Source of the DNA: Anopheles merus
Lineage: Eukaryota > Arthropoda > Insecta > Diptera > Culicidae
Reading direction: 5' to 3'
Length of the DNA: 64,000 nucleotides
NCBI RefSeq assembly: GCF_017562075.2
Contig: NC_054084.1
Location: forward strand, 19,218,889-19,282,888
Positions 14,101-25,593 of the stretch are shown here, one piece after another; the first letter of the stretch is position 1, and each line of letters begins with the position of its first letter. The notes beneath the pieces are model-generated. The model had not been told where the DNA came from. It saw only the letters and a program-made list of their open reading frames with translations, and did no database searches. The position numbers and the translations under genes were made by a program.

Positions 14101-16130
14101 CAATAATGTATTAATTTGAACGCTTTTAACGCTTTGCAGGAGTCCTCTTTCGGGGAAGTCGTTAAAATTATTAAAATTCCACAATAAGCTGCACACAATG
14201 GAGCGAAAAATGCAATTAAAAAATGCGTGATTTAGAGGAATGTGGATGCACCCTTAAACATTAAAACTGAATCAAGCGAGCGGAATTCACTTTCGCCTTG
14301 CTCTGCAGAACCACATCTGCCATTAATAGCACATGGAAAAGCTTGCGCCCCTCGCCCCAAAACCATTACCGCTTTGACCCAATGCAATTGGGCTCATTGA
14401 TCTAACGTTTATTTATTACGCTCACGCCTATTACCTTGCAGCAGAGCAGCCAAAATTGGTGGCCCTAATTAAAACGGTACTGCCCATTTGTGTCACGCCT
14501 TCGTGGGTTTGAAAGATGGAGCGCGCCCCCGCCCCGCACGGTGAAAAGGCCAAAAGGGTTGCACAGCTAATTTACTGGAATTTGGTTTAAAATTGGAGTA
14601 ACGTTGGCAAAGGCAGAAAGAACAAGAAAGATAAAGTGCATAACGTCAATGAAGATACGGGGTTACGAATGACGTTGCACGTGCACAATCGGAATATCTG
14701 CTGTCTATGTAATGGCATGGAAAATGGGTGATTCTTTGACCAAAAAAAAATAAAAAAATAGAAGAAGAACTTATGGAAATAGCTTCCTTTTAACCTTTAC
14801 CCAATCTATTATCACTGACCTATCACAGCCAGTGAACTATAAACGGCCGCCCTTTTCCTTGTTTTTTTGGTACGTAACATTTTAAACCCATCACTTTGCT
14901 AGACACAAACCCATTAATTACAACACTTCACAGCCAGACGGGGAAACAAGGGTTCGTCGTTTCCTTCCAAGTCTTCCCCCCTTCTTTCTTTACAACAATG
15001 TTTTCCACAAGAATGCACCACCATCACCACCACACGGGTGCAAAATGATGCACATCATTGCACATTCGGCTGCACCTGCTGCTCCACACACGCCGGATTC
15101 AACCGCACACACACACACACACACAACAACACCTTTTTGCCGGTCATGGATACGCTCTCGTTCAACCTTTCCCTCCCATTGCTTTCGTGCTCTATTCTAT
15201 CGCTCCGTTCACGCTCAGTTTGGTCGGGAAAACCCCCTTCGACTTTGGCTCCTCTCTTTCTGCTACCACTACCACCAACATCATCACCAACGGGCCGGGG
15301 GAAGCTTTATCGATCAATCTTAATTGTTCTAATGAGTTTCAATCGGCGTCCGAGGCGCCACACAGATCCGGTTCAGCGATTAGTGCGCAAACGGTGCGGC
15401 TGTGTATGTATGTGTGTGTCTGTGTGCGATGGGTTTTCCTCCTCCCTCCCTTCGGACAGAGTGCGCAAAGCTTTGTAAAAACAACCACAAAAAGGTGGAC
15501 AAGGGATTACGCGGGAGAGCAGAGCAAGTAGCAAATAGAGAAAAGAGAGCTAAAAAAAAAGGCCCTACTAGAGTAGATCGCACTATACTTGCTGCTGCTG
15601 CTGCTATTTGCTGCTGGCCAGAGCAATCGCACATCGCTCTCTCCCGATACGTGCACCGGCCGGCCACCACCCGTGATGCACGGGTGTAATAGAGTGATTA
15701 TATTGTCGTTTGGTACGAAATTCACGGGTGGCAGGCGAACGGAGACGAGCGGAAGGCAACGGGCACAACCAAAAGGGGGAGCGCGCAAACCTGCCGGATT
15801 TCACGCATTCCGATGGACATGATCTGATAAGTGGTGGTGGTGTGGATGAAGAAGACCAGACCCAGGGTGATGGTGGCGCACAGGACGGGCGTTGTTGTTT
15901 TGCTTTCAAAGGGTTAAGCTGACCTTTTGCCGCGGACGAAACCGCAGCAACGGTCGGTTTTGTTTGCGAGCAAAAACAGCCCACCAGAGCCTGATAAGGA
16001 TCGCATGTGTGTGTGTGGGCAAGATAAGCGGACGCCCAAGCGGGAAAGGAGCGCCACGACAGCCGCGAGTTGATTTTAGCGATCAACGCTCTCGACAACA
16101 CACAAACACACACGCGAAGAGCTAATTGTT
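11186..16130. other. Unassigned non-coding sequence
   Basis: Mostly GC-moderate DNA with short repeats: alternating CG at 13021-13036, CA at 15106-15125 and a TGC run near 15591-15606. The plus strand has a fair acceptor-like tract ending in CAG near 14440, but no open frame bounded by a donor follows it. No gene is supported. Confidence 0.55.
15106..15125. repeat. (CA)10 microsatellite
   Basis: An uninterrupted CA dinucleotide tract of about 20 bases. Confidence 0.93.
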
Positions 16131-18271
16131 AATCGGTTTGTGGTTTTGCGTCCGTTTCGGTTTGTTCAAACATGCTGTAGCGTTTGCTTGAAGCAGAGTG
16201 AAAATTATAACTTGGTGCTCAACATGTACGAATAATTGGTTCGAAAGTCCCACAGAAAGAATTTAAATAAATGTTAATTTGAGTTATTCGACTGATTTAA
16301 GGAACAGAACCTCAAATTTGATTTAGTATTTCAATTTAGTACAACTCAATGCTTAATAAGAAAATACATCAGCTACTTCCTTTATAAGTTTTTACGTAAA
16401 AGTGGCTTTGCATGAAATTAAATGTATGCTATTCAAAAAGCTGTCAGTTACAGTAAAAAAAAATATTAAGTAAAACGAGAAAAAAACAAAAAATAATTAC
16501 AATAAAGAGAAATAAAACAAGCTTTGAAATAGTTCATAAAACTACTGTTGATAAAATGAAACAAAAAAGTGAAAAAATTGAAGTCAATCACATTAATAAA
16601 AAAGTAAATAAGAGGATTGAAACTGCTTACATTAATAGACCAATTGCAAAACTAATACTGTCCAAAAGAAACATAAAAAACACGTGGAAACAAAAGTCAA
16701 CAACATTTACAAAACAAATAAACAATACATATAGAACAAAAAAAAGCATTTTTAACAAAAAAAAAAAAAGATAAACCCCAATAAGAAACAACGACACATG
16801 TAAATAATCGAATCAATGCCGCCGAAAAGCGGTTATAAGCGATCGTTCCAGAACGATGGAGACGCAAACAACGGATCATCAGCAGCACACAGAGCATCAT
16901 AAACTGCAGCTGCAGGAATTTATTAAAGCGTCATATTGCACATGCGGCCTTCTCGTTCACCCCGGCCCCCTTCTCCCGGCCCCTGGAACGCTGGTTTGAC
17001 ACACAGAAACACACAATCCTTTCCGCTTACGCATCAACAAAAAGCGTGCAGCGAGCAATAATACTGCACACGCGCGGACCCCACTGAATCCGTTTAAATC
17101 AGCGAATAAGATCTCTTGCACTTGCCGCGCCGCCGTATGAAACCCGCTCCTTCCCTTCCCGTGCTCAAGCAAACAAACAACGCACCCCTTGCCTCAGTTT
17201 TGGTGGAAAGGAAATGGCGGACACAGGGAGAACAGGGTTAAAGGTACGACGTCGCAGAGGTAAGTCGACCGGACGATGCAACAAACAAGTCTATCCCGAA
17301 CTGTGATGCCCGTACCCCATCCACCCTCTGTGCAGACAGAACGGATAACGGCTGGGGTTGTAAACGCGCTCCACGGGGTGACAACATTCCGATGGTTGCG
17401 AAGATAAAAAAAAAAACAACCCGCACTGGTCACCAGTGGGGCAAGATTATGGCTGGAAGGGTTGACAAAAGGGGGGTAAGTGGGGGTAACAGCGCGTGGA
17501 GTTTGTTTACAGGCCATTAACGGAGCACCAAACACACCGGCGACAATTCCTTTGGACGATTTTTAATGAATCTGCCACCGCAGAAAATGGACAGGTTATC
17601 GGTTGCATCCGTCACCGCCATGCCCCAACACGCACAAACACAGCGCAATTGCAATTGCAGCTCGTGGCGCTGTAGAGCGGTAGCACGCGTACGCAGCAAC
17701 GGACTTTATAGCGGCCGACGACGACCTACCGACTGCACTAACGACGCGCGGATTGTGCAGGTGGAATTGTGGAAATTCCAAACAATTCCAATTATTTGCG
17801 CCCCAATGGCGGGGTGTGTGGGGGGCGAAGCGGTGGGTAATTCCATTCCGCGAAGTAATAATTCCTGAAATGCGGCAAAGTGAAGGCCCTAGATAGGCTG
17901 GACGCCCTCACGGTGGTTCGAGTGATATCATGGAGTGGAATGCGTTAGATTTGTCTCGCGGTACGTGGCTAGCGATAAGTTTGCGTAATCTCAGATCTAT
18001 GTTTCGTCGGTTGCTGCTAAAAACAAAACAGTGCCAAGGTATGTTTTTTTTCGGAAATAGCCAATTTTCATAAGTAGATAGTAGAAGATGGGAAATAGGA
18101 CAAAAAATACGAAAATATATTACAAAAGATATTCATAAGTTTTTCGAACTATCTGCTATAAAAATATAGAAAACAAAACAAACCAAATTATATTTAAACA
18201 AACCCTAACATTAAAGTAGTTTGTTTGATTAACTAATAGAGATTTTGAGCATTTAGGCTCAGTTTTATGTT
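16131..18271. other. Unassigned non-coding sequence
   Basis: AT-rich to about 16,800, with many A runs and a 72-codon Lys/Asn-rich frame that only reflects base composition. It is GC-richer from 16,900 to 17,900, then AT-rich up to the SINE. An ATG in fair context at 17,214 is followed in frame by a GAG|GTAAGT donor at 17,259/17,260. This could be a small first exon, but nothing else supports it. Confidence 0.5.
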
Positions 18272-18499
18272 AAAAAGTGAATCTTCTTCTTCTTCTTTGG
18301 CTCAACAACCGATGCCGGTCAAGGCCTGCCAACACACTTGTGGGGTTGGCTTTCAGTGACTTATTGATTTCCCCCCATAGCAGGATAGTCAGTCCTACGT
18401 ATGGCGGCACGGTCTATTTGGGGCTTGAACCCATGACGGGCATGTTGTTAAGTCGTACGAGTTGACGACTGTACCATGAGACCGGCTAAAAAAGTGAAT
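18272..18499 (-). repeat. Target-site duplication flanking a SINE
   Basis: The same 11 bases, AAAAAGTGAAT, occur at 18272-18282 and at 18489-18499, immediately outside the two ends of the SINE. A perfect duplication of this length is the mark of target-primed retrotransposition. It shows that the element inserted as a unit and is not very old. Confidence 0.93.
18283..18488 (-). mobile_element. tRNA-derived SINE, SINE200-like, near full length
   Basis: Read on the minus strand, this 206-bp element starts with AGCCGGTCTC. It carries an A-box-like TGGTACAGTCG (complement of 18466-18476) and a B-box GGGTTCAAGCC (complement of 18422-18432), and it ends in an (AAG)n tail (18283-18297). These are the internal RNA polymerase III promoter parts and the tail of a tRNA-derived SINE. 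I recall the same layout and much of the sequence from Anopheles gambiae SINE200, but no search was run. A perfect 11-bp duplication flanks it. It makes no protein and depends on LINE machinery. Its sense strand matches that of the proposed host transcript. Confidence 0.88.
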
Positions 18500-18600
18500 A
18501 CTTTGTTCAATATTTAGCTGACACATAAAACTTTGTTTTTCAGGTGAAAATAAAACTTATAGCATTTAATAAAAACAAAACAAAAAGTCCAAATCAAATA

Positions 18601-19142
18601 AAGGGGCCCTTCACGATTCTAGTTAGTTTTTTGTATGGAGTTTGACAGTTGGAGGCTGAAATCATGTAAACACTCCATACAAAACCACACAAAAAACTAG
18701 CCTGCAATTTTCAGTCTAGATTGTTCTAGCCTCAAAGCTAGAATTTGCTTCGAGTACCTGCTCGAAAACACGATGTTGTTTACATTTACCCCAAGGTGCA
18801 TTAAAGAGATCATGTTGTGGAATCTAGAATCAAAGTGTATGTAGTCCAGGTGGTCTCATAGCATCTTTTTTATAACCAAATTTGAATATCTCTTTTGACA
18901 GGATGGGTGAAAACTTTTGTTCAAACAAGCTTTCTGGAGGCTTGATGAATACTCAAAACACTCTTAAAATCTTCAATCAGAAACAGAAGCGATAAAAATC
19001 AGCCTTTTAAATTCATACACCTAGGGATAAGCCCTCCTGTATATTATACCTACTTAGATAGCTGCTCGAAAACTGCTATACAATGCAAACAGCTGACAGG
19101 ATGAAATTTCAGCCTACGAACTTAAAACGAAAAGGACCCCAA
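18601..19142 (+). mobile_element. MITE-like element, about 540 bp
   Basis: The ends form imperfect terminal inverted repeats. The left end reads GGGGCCCTTCACG from 18603. The complement of the right end reads GGGGTCCTTTTCG, from 19140 inward. The left part folds: 18619-18641 pairs with 18672-18700 around a loop of about 30 bases. The first 120 bp match, on the opposite strand, the sequence at about 29,300-29,421, so this is a dispersed family. There is no transposase frame. TA lies near each outer end, but the exact duplication is unclear, so the superfamily is not assigned. Confidence 0.65.
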
Positions 19143-21380
19143 ATATGATTAAAACGAAAAGCAACAAGTGTAAGAACCAACTGAAACCAATGTCAAGCAA
19201 TAAAATATACATAGCAACAGCAAACATAAAAATAAACTAATGTTTTTGATATCTTTTGTACATTTATGTATCAATCATTTAAAATATGAGATAATTTCGA
19301 ATAAAAAAATTAATCATTATGACGATCTCATTTGGCAATAATTCCCATCCAACGACTGAAATGATGTCAAACTATCATAAAAAAAAACTCCGTCATAGCG
19401 TAGGCAATTGTAAAAGTTTTCATCTTTGTAAAGGTAATGTTTTCCTTCCTCAAACTTTTGGACCAAACTATCTTACACTCAGTGCAAACCTATTACCAAA
19501 CAAATTAGTAGCTTAGCTCATAGAGAAAAACGCATCACCAAACGCGAGGCGCCGTATCCACCAACGGAAGCCGAACGCAAATGACGCAAAAGAGCATTAA
19601 CTAGCCCTTTCAATAGTCCATAACATCCCGAAGCCTCCCCTCGCCCCACACGCGCAATTGCACACTCCACCAGCAAAGCAACAAACACCACATCCGGCGC
19701 GCACACCATACACCGAGCAACCGTGGGTCCCAACACAGAGTCATGTGCTGTCTGTCAGAATCTATTTGCGTGTTGGCTTTTGGGATGTACTCGAAACCGA
19801 CCAAACCCGCCCGTCCGCCCCGCTTGGGGCAAGCGAAAACGGGTGGTGGAATTCAAGCGAAAAATAAATCCCGTAAACTAGGCAAACTGCGGATGCACCG
19901 GAAATACCGCGGAATGCACTAGCGCCCTTTAAACCCACACACAAACACACATGAGGGGGTGCAGTCTGTTGCACTACTGCGAACTATGGCGGGTATAAAA
20001 CGGGCACAAAAACACAGCGCCGTGCACGTTCCCCGGTGCATTCGTGTGAGTGTGTGTGCTCGCGGGTCGCGAAAACTTCTATTACTCATCGAATTGGAAT
20101 TGAGCAAAAAATTAAAAAGAGTGGCGCGCGAGAGGAGGAGACGGCAAAGAGAGCGAGCGAAAGAAACAAATCACCCCGTCGCGGACAAATTTATCCGTCG
20201 GTGGAAAGATGCTGCCAATTCCAACCTTCGCATGGGACGCGGTACATAAAACTCGCGTGCGATCGTTTTGATCAGCGCCGGAATAAGAGAGACACACACA
20301 CACACAGCGCAACAGTGCACACGATAGCTCCACAAACATCACACACTCGCGAGCGTTTGAAACCGGTTTGAAAATGGTCACCAAACGGGCTGGAATGCAG
20401 TTCGGGCTGGCGGGCCGGCGAAGGAAATCAAAACAACTGACTCACCACCATCACCACACACTACACTGGCTCAATCAGCGGTTGGAATTGGCACTGGCAG
20501 ATTTTTTTCTCTCTCTATTTTTGTGTCTTTTTCTCTCTCTGCTAGTTACGCAGTGCAAAAAATCAAAGGATGCCAACGACACGTCAGCCCCCGCCGGGTT
20601 CATTGGCGAGTGCGGTTGGTCCCTCTATTTATGGTGCGTTCGGAACCAACAAAACAACAACAATCATTCGTCATCGACGATCTCAACATCGGTTGTCCAT
20701 GATGTCACCGAGTTTTTCCACAGCACACAACACAGCCCGGCCACAGTTTATGCATTCTCGAAAACTAAACACTGCACACGCCGCCGCCCGGGCTGAACTT
20801 TCCGTAGAACGATAAATTGCCAACCGTTTACAAGCGAAAACATAGCAACAGGTTTGTGATTCCAAGTTTGTGATGTGTCTGCTGCTCCCGTTCATTAATA
20901 ACCCAGAGAGCTTAGGGGCTTTATGTGTTTCTGGGAAATTTTGCTCGTGCGAAATATGTTTGTTTGTACCGTTCATTTGGCACAGTCGGGTGGGAGGGTT
21001 TGCAAAACTCCACAACACACCCTATCTACACACCCGAGCAGCAATGAGGGTGCGAAAACTATGGTCCGTAGAATAGCGCTGTAGATGCATATATGAATTC
21101 GAACACGTAAAGATCGTTATAGGCGATACATGATTAATGATGGTGGTGATGGTGCACACTGCACATTGATGGGAAACTATTTCGGGCGATTTCAATCAGA
21201 AATACGGCATTGATAATTCTTCGTAACTGGTTTGATTAATCTGGCGTAGAAAGCATACACTGCCAAGTTGAAACTGTTCTTACTGGCGACTTTGGACTTT
21301 GATATGTGTTACCAATTGGATAAATCATCGTGCGATTTTGCTGTTTTTTTGCAAGAAGTACTCACACAGAAAAGCCTCTC
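19143..21380. other. Unassigned non-coding sequence
   Basis: AT-rich to about 19,500, then GC-moderate. TATAAAA at 19,993-19,999 sits in a GC-rich setting, but no insect initiator motif lies about 30 bases downstream, so no promoter is called. A short CA tract lies near 20,292-20,305. No gene is supported. Confidence 0.55.
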
Positions 21381-21567
21381 GGCCGTATCGGGGTGGTCGT
21401 TCGTCGAAGAACGTTCGTCGCTCATGAGTGGACAGGGTTGTACCACTAGATTGGGCAGAACAAAACCTAGACGGTTTTCTAATTTTTGATCATAGAGGGC
21501 TATGAAATGAGTGAAAATGAGCGTCGCGACGACCGTTCCCGGGAACGAACGACCACCCCGATACGGC
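21381..21567. mobile_element. 187-bp inverted-repeat (foldback/MITE-like) element
   Basis: Bases 21381-21404 are a perfect 24-bp inverted match to 21544-21567. The similarity resumes inward: GAACGTTCGTCGCTCAT on the left pairs with GAACGGTCGTCGCGACGCTCAT on the right strand, giving arms of about 45 bp around a core of roughly 90 bp. The right arm contains the 14-base palindrome CGTTCCCGGGAACG. There is no coding capacity. No clear target-site duplication was found, so it may be a small non-autonomous DNA transposon or a conserved hairpin-forming sequence. Confidence 0.75.
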
Positions 21568-22185
21568 CCCGTCTTACTCTTAATTCTTTTAATCTCCACT
21601 GTTTATAGTCCAAGTTCAGTTACTGGAATCGTACAGTGTGTGTGTTTTGGTGTTCCCAATGATTTAGGATGATATTCAAGGATGATATCCTGATAAAAAG
21701 CATCTATCTATTTTTCGAGCCCAATTTCAATCGAGATTTGATGACAGGCTGAGCGCCAATAAGCCATGCAGCTGACGTGTATACCATGCGTCAGGCATCG
21801 ATTGGACAGGTTAAAGGTCAGTTTTGTTTTGCAATCCATCGTCGCATCGTGACATTTATTTATGATCTGAAGTACATTTTCAGATTCATAAATATTGAAT
21901 CAGATGGTTTTTTTTTTCAAATATTCAAAAAATAATTAAGGACAAATATTCAGTTTAACTGATTTTGGAAATGGCCATACATAGATAGATATTTTACATA
22001 GCAAAACTATGTGCAAGACATTCATATTTTTACACAAAATTAAATCAATTATTTTCATACTAAAAAAAACCATAACAAATAAACGGGGTGAGTAATTCAC
22101 CATCCACGCACAAAGCAGCACTAGCTGCAACAGATTTGTCCCCATCATCGTCATCGTCAGTTACTTGCACTCGATATGTAAATTT
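21568..22185. other. Unassigned AT-rich sequence
   Basis: AT-rich DNA with a T run near 21,907. There is no gene-like frame and no recognised repeat. Confidence 0.6.
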
Positions 22186-22293
22186 TTAACTGCACTCTCT
22201 TTCCTGCGCCTCCTGGTCGTCCCCACACATCTCGCATTCGCGGTGGCACGCTAACCGTTCGTCTGCATTTTGTTGTTGATGTTGTTGCATGGT

Positions 22294-22344
22294 ACATACC
22301 TGTGGAAGAAAGCGGGAGAAAGAGAGACAAAGAAATCCAATTAG
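22294..22344 (-). other. Candidate recursive splice site (ratchet point) 2, or strong 3' splice site
   Basis: On the minus strand a CTAAT branch-point motif (complement of 22340-22344) is followed by a long, almost pure pyrimidine tract. The tract ends in CCACAG, and GTATGT (complement of 22294-22299) follows with no base between. The acceptor AG is at 22301-22300 and the donor GT at 22299-22298. The AG/GT junction makes a zero-length exon, the form of Drosophila ratchet points used to remove very long introns stepwise. Alternatively it is an ordinary acceptor: a 37-codon phase-0 frame (22299-22186) rich in Gln, Glu and Cys follows it and ends in TAA. The GTATGT donor favours the recursive reading, but both stay open. 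Confidence 0.6.
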
Positions 22345-22871
22345 ATCTTCGGTCACGTTTGTACACCGCCGTCGCAGCAGTCGCAAAGGGGAGGGGGGTA
22401 AGGCAGGGATGCTTCTCGCGAGGACACTTTGGCATAAGAAGTGTTGAGAAGGTGGAGAAGGGAACCGTCGCGAACGCGATGCCGTGTGCTCTGCTGATTG
22501 CTATGCAACTGGAGCAAGATGCACTGGAATGCGATCGAATCGGGCCGGGATGGTGGTGTCGTCGCTGCAAGCGCTGTGTTCTACGCTGTGTGTCGTGTGT
22601 CCCCAGAGTCCCCGCAGGGTTAGTGGTTCGTCGCTCGTTTGGCTAGTCGGCTAAGGTTATGGGGTGCGAACGAGTTGCGCTACTCCGCTGGATAGAAGCG
22701 CACCGTAGCGTCGCCACACGTTTCACCGCAACTCGCGAAAAAGATGGGGCGCCAAACAGGCAAAGAGAGAAAGAAAGCAAGAAAGAATGAACCAGAAGAG
22801 GGAGTTTGTGAAACTTAACTGCGAGAGTTCGAAGATGCAAACACGTAGCGCGCCATCCCGGACGACACAAT

Positions 22872-22889
22872 GCAGCAGCAGCAGCAGCA
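22872..22889. repeat. (CAG)6 trinucleotide repeat
   Basis: Six uninterrupted CAG-type units in sequence with no supported coding frame. Confidence 0.92.
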
Positions 22890-25095
22890 AAGCCTCAGTT
22901 TTTGACTTCGGGATGGGGAAGAAATTTTATTCAAATCACTCCCGATTTGCATTAGCGAGTACCTTCACGCATTGCCCTGGAAGGTTGCCCTGCGATGAGG
23001 AATGTGTCCTTCCATCGCTCCAGTAACGCTACCCCCGTGTTTCTGGGTGACTGGACAGAAAGATTCTTCCTGCTTTGAAATGACTCACTGCTCACTGGCC
23101 TGCCACGAGAAAAGTGGTAACCCACAAAGTAGTAAAGTAATTAGATGAAGTAAGTCCATGTTATTTACTTCTTCGCAACCGCTCTGTGTTCGCGCAAGAA
23201 GCGTGGCGGCAGTAAAAGCACACTAAACCAACACAAAACCCCCTCTCTCCTGGTGCTTCAGATGATGGATGGAATGTGTATACGCAAACGCGACACAGAG
23301 ACAAGGTCACAGACAGAAAAGTGCATTCCATCAAAGAAGACGTCCACCCTGCTCGGACCTTTTTGCTTGTGCTCTTCTCTCTCTCTCTCGCTCCGGAAGC
23401 AATCATGCCCTTTTACTGTCATAACTTATTACACTGTGCGGGCGAACATTCTTCATCGGGACTTCATGGAAAAGGGTATGTGAAGCATTACTTCCCGTGT
23501 TGGCCATCCTAACACAACATTTCTAATGTCCCGGGGGGTTACATTGTTGCAAAAGAATGTGCCAAAGAGCGCTTGCAATATTGCGTCCAACTGAACTCGA
23601 TGGCATTTTTCACACCAACCCAACGGTGCTGCAGGACAAAAAGTCGGATAAGGAAGATGAAAAGTAATGTTTGATCTAGCTGGCGGGCGCGAGCGCGACG
23701 AGAAGTGCGACAAAGGACCGACTGAGGGGGGTGCAAAAATCCACAGTCCACTCTGTGGACAATGGACACACAGACTTATCGCGTCCCTGGGTGGCGCCAA
23801 CAGTAATGATTTACTTGAAGTACGGCGGCAACGCACAGTATTGCACTCTTCTCTGGTGATGCTCGGGACGTTCCGGGAGGTGGAAATGGAAAGAGGTCCA
23901 AAGAGGCGATGATGGATTATTTGAATGTCCATTGGAGTTTGTGTGGGAGAGCGTAGTTCCAATATTTAAGTACATTATTTTTACGAAAAGCGTATAGGGA
24001 ACAACATCTCTAGAATTAATCTTTTTAAAATGCATCATTGCAGTATTTCTTCAAACTCTTTTGGGTATATTCATAAGTTTAAGTACATTTTGATGGATAC
24101 ATTGACACTTTTTTGGAGATTCTTGTACTTCTGGTGAACGCAAACATTGCTAAGTAATGTCTGTACCTCATGTTCACAGGACATTTCCCGCCAACCCTCT
24201 TCCTAAAATCTCTCCATCGAGAAAATACGCTCCCGAAAAATCCCAAAAGCCCTCCCCACAAACCAGTTCATCATCCCCCCCAAGGCAACAGCTTCATCCA
24301 TCAAGCGGACGCTTACAAAACCAAAAACCTCCGTAAGGACACACGTTACCAGTTCCCTTTCGTTGGCTTCACCGCCTTTTCCTTTGACGATGTAAACGAT
24401 AAGCACAAACACATGCTCTTTACTGTCCGGGATGCATCCGGGATGCATGTTTTTCCCGGCCAAAGTAACTAAAAACGGACGACAGCAGCACACGACCCCG
24501 TCACACCAGTGGCGACGAGACCGTATAGAACACTCCAACCATCATTTAATGCAGAAGTAGCAACAGCAAACACTACACAGTGCCCTTCCTTGATGTGGGA
24601 AAAGCTGTCGATAAGGTACACACACGTCGTCGTCGTCGTCTTCGTTCTTACGGCTGTTACTTGTAGTCACATGAAACGTTTTTCGTTGCCATCCGACAAA
24701 AAAAGGATTACTAAGATGATCAACGACAGCCCGGTAGCGTCGCAAAGGCGGAACGAACCACGACCACGACAACAACCCCGGCGCAGAGCACGGGAGAGGA
24801 TGTGAGAGAGGCTGTTGGCTGGTTGGCAAGGATCGACGATAACAAGGACGATGAAAGTAACACGTTATTCTCGTTAGCCTCTGGGAATGGGTCCCGTTTT
24901 GTCGGCCTGCTTCACACACACACATACATGCATAGAGTAAGGGGGCGATGTGGGGAGAGTGTCGGAGGGAAAACAGTGCAAAATTGCCTCTACAGTAAAG
25001 TGAGAGTTGAACGATAAAAACCATTCACTTTGCATATGGTTGCTTTTTACCAGCATCGAATCATCGTGTCCAAGGATTGAAGAGAGTCTTGCCGA

Positions 25096-25098
<3 letters not shown>

Positions 25099-25131
<33 letters not shown>

Positions 25132-25142
25132 TTTTTTTTTTT
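25099..25142. repeat. (TG)15 followed by T15
   Basis: A TG dinucleotide tract (25099-25128) runs directly into a T homopolymer of about 15 bases. Read on the plus strand, the T run resembles a pyrimidine tract but leads to no convincing AG exon. Confidence 0.96.
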
Positions 25143-25499
25143 AACTCACAAGCACCACGGGGACTCATCAGAAGCTAGTGATTTTTGGTTTTGTTTTGCT
25201 TTGTTTTATTTTATGTAGTCTGCACTTATTTGCATTAATATGCAGGACCAAAGAGAGGCTATACAAAAGTTTTCCATTTGCTAGTTGTTCACTGTATTGT
25301 TCTGCATTTTATTCCTTAAAAATTGTCTTTGAGATGACATTTTCATTGTTTTTGTTTTTTTTTTAGTGTGTTTTTTAAGATACACAGAAAGACATATTTA
25401 GAGTTTTGGAAGGTTTTAAGCGTAAAATGAAATTCCTTATTTGAATTCATCAACAAAAATTGCCAAACTCAAGGAGTAAATCGATAAAATGGCAGTATG

Positions 25500-25592
25500 A
25501 CACAAAAAGCTGAGCTCACTTCATTAGTGGGTACTGGCAGGCCTTGACCGACAGCAGTTGTTGTGCCAAAGAAGAAGAAGATAACACAAAAA
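25500..25592 (+). mobile_element. 5'-truncated SINE stub with target-site duplication
   Basis: Bases 25,540-25,580 match the 3' end of the SINE at 18,283-18,488 in sense orientation, including GGCAGGCCTTGACCG, the GCCAAAG junction and the (AAG)n tail. The matching 9-base sequence ACACAAAAA occurs at 25,500-25,508 and 25,584-25,592. This defines an insertion of about 75 bp that lost its promoter end, as expected when target-primed reverse transcription stops early. It is non-functional and on the strand opposite to the other two copies. Confidence 0.82.
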
Positions 25593-25593
25593 A

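Larger units (their letters stand above)
22345..25498. other. Unassigned non-coding sequence
   Basis: GC-moderate DNA with a CAG tract at 22,872-22,889 and a tandem of two 11-bp units (CCGGGATGCAT) near 24,428-24,449. The TG/T compound repeat is listed separately. Open frames of up to 169 codons occur on both strands, but none resembles a known protein or is bounded by paired splice sites. Confidence 0.55.

Noticed and set aside
17214..17259. ATG in fair context followed by a GAG|GTAAGT donor, a possible small first exon
   Set aside because: Only 15 codons, no promoter and no partner exon. A consensus donor of this kind is expected by chance in 64 kb.
19993..19999. TATAAAA in a GC-rich setting, possible promoter
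   Set aside because: No initiator motif at the expected distance and no open frame or exon downstream.
25169..25190. Resemblance to miR-7 (CTAGTGATTTT)
   Set aside because: The seed is altered, one base is missing and no hairpin partner is present.
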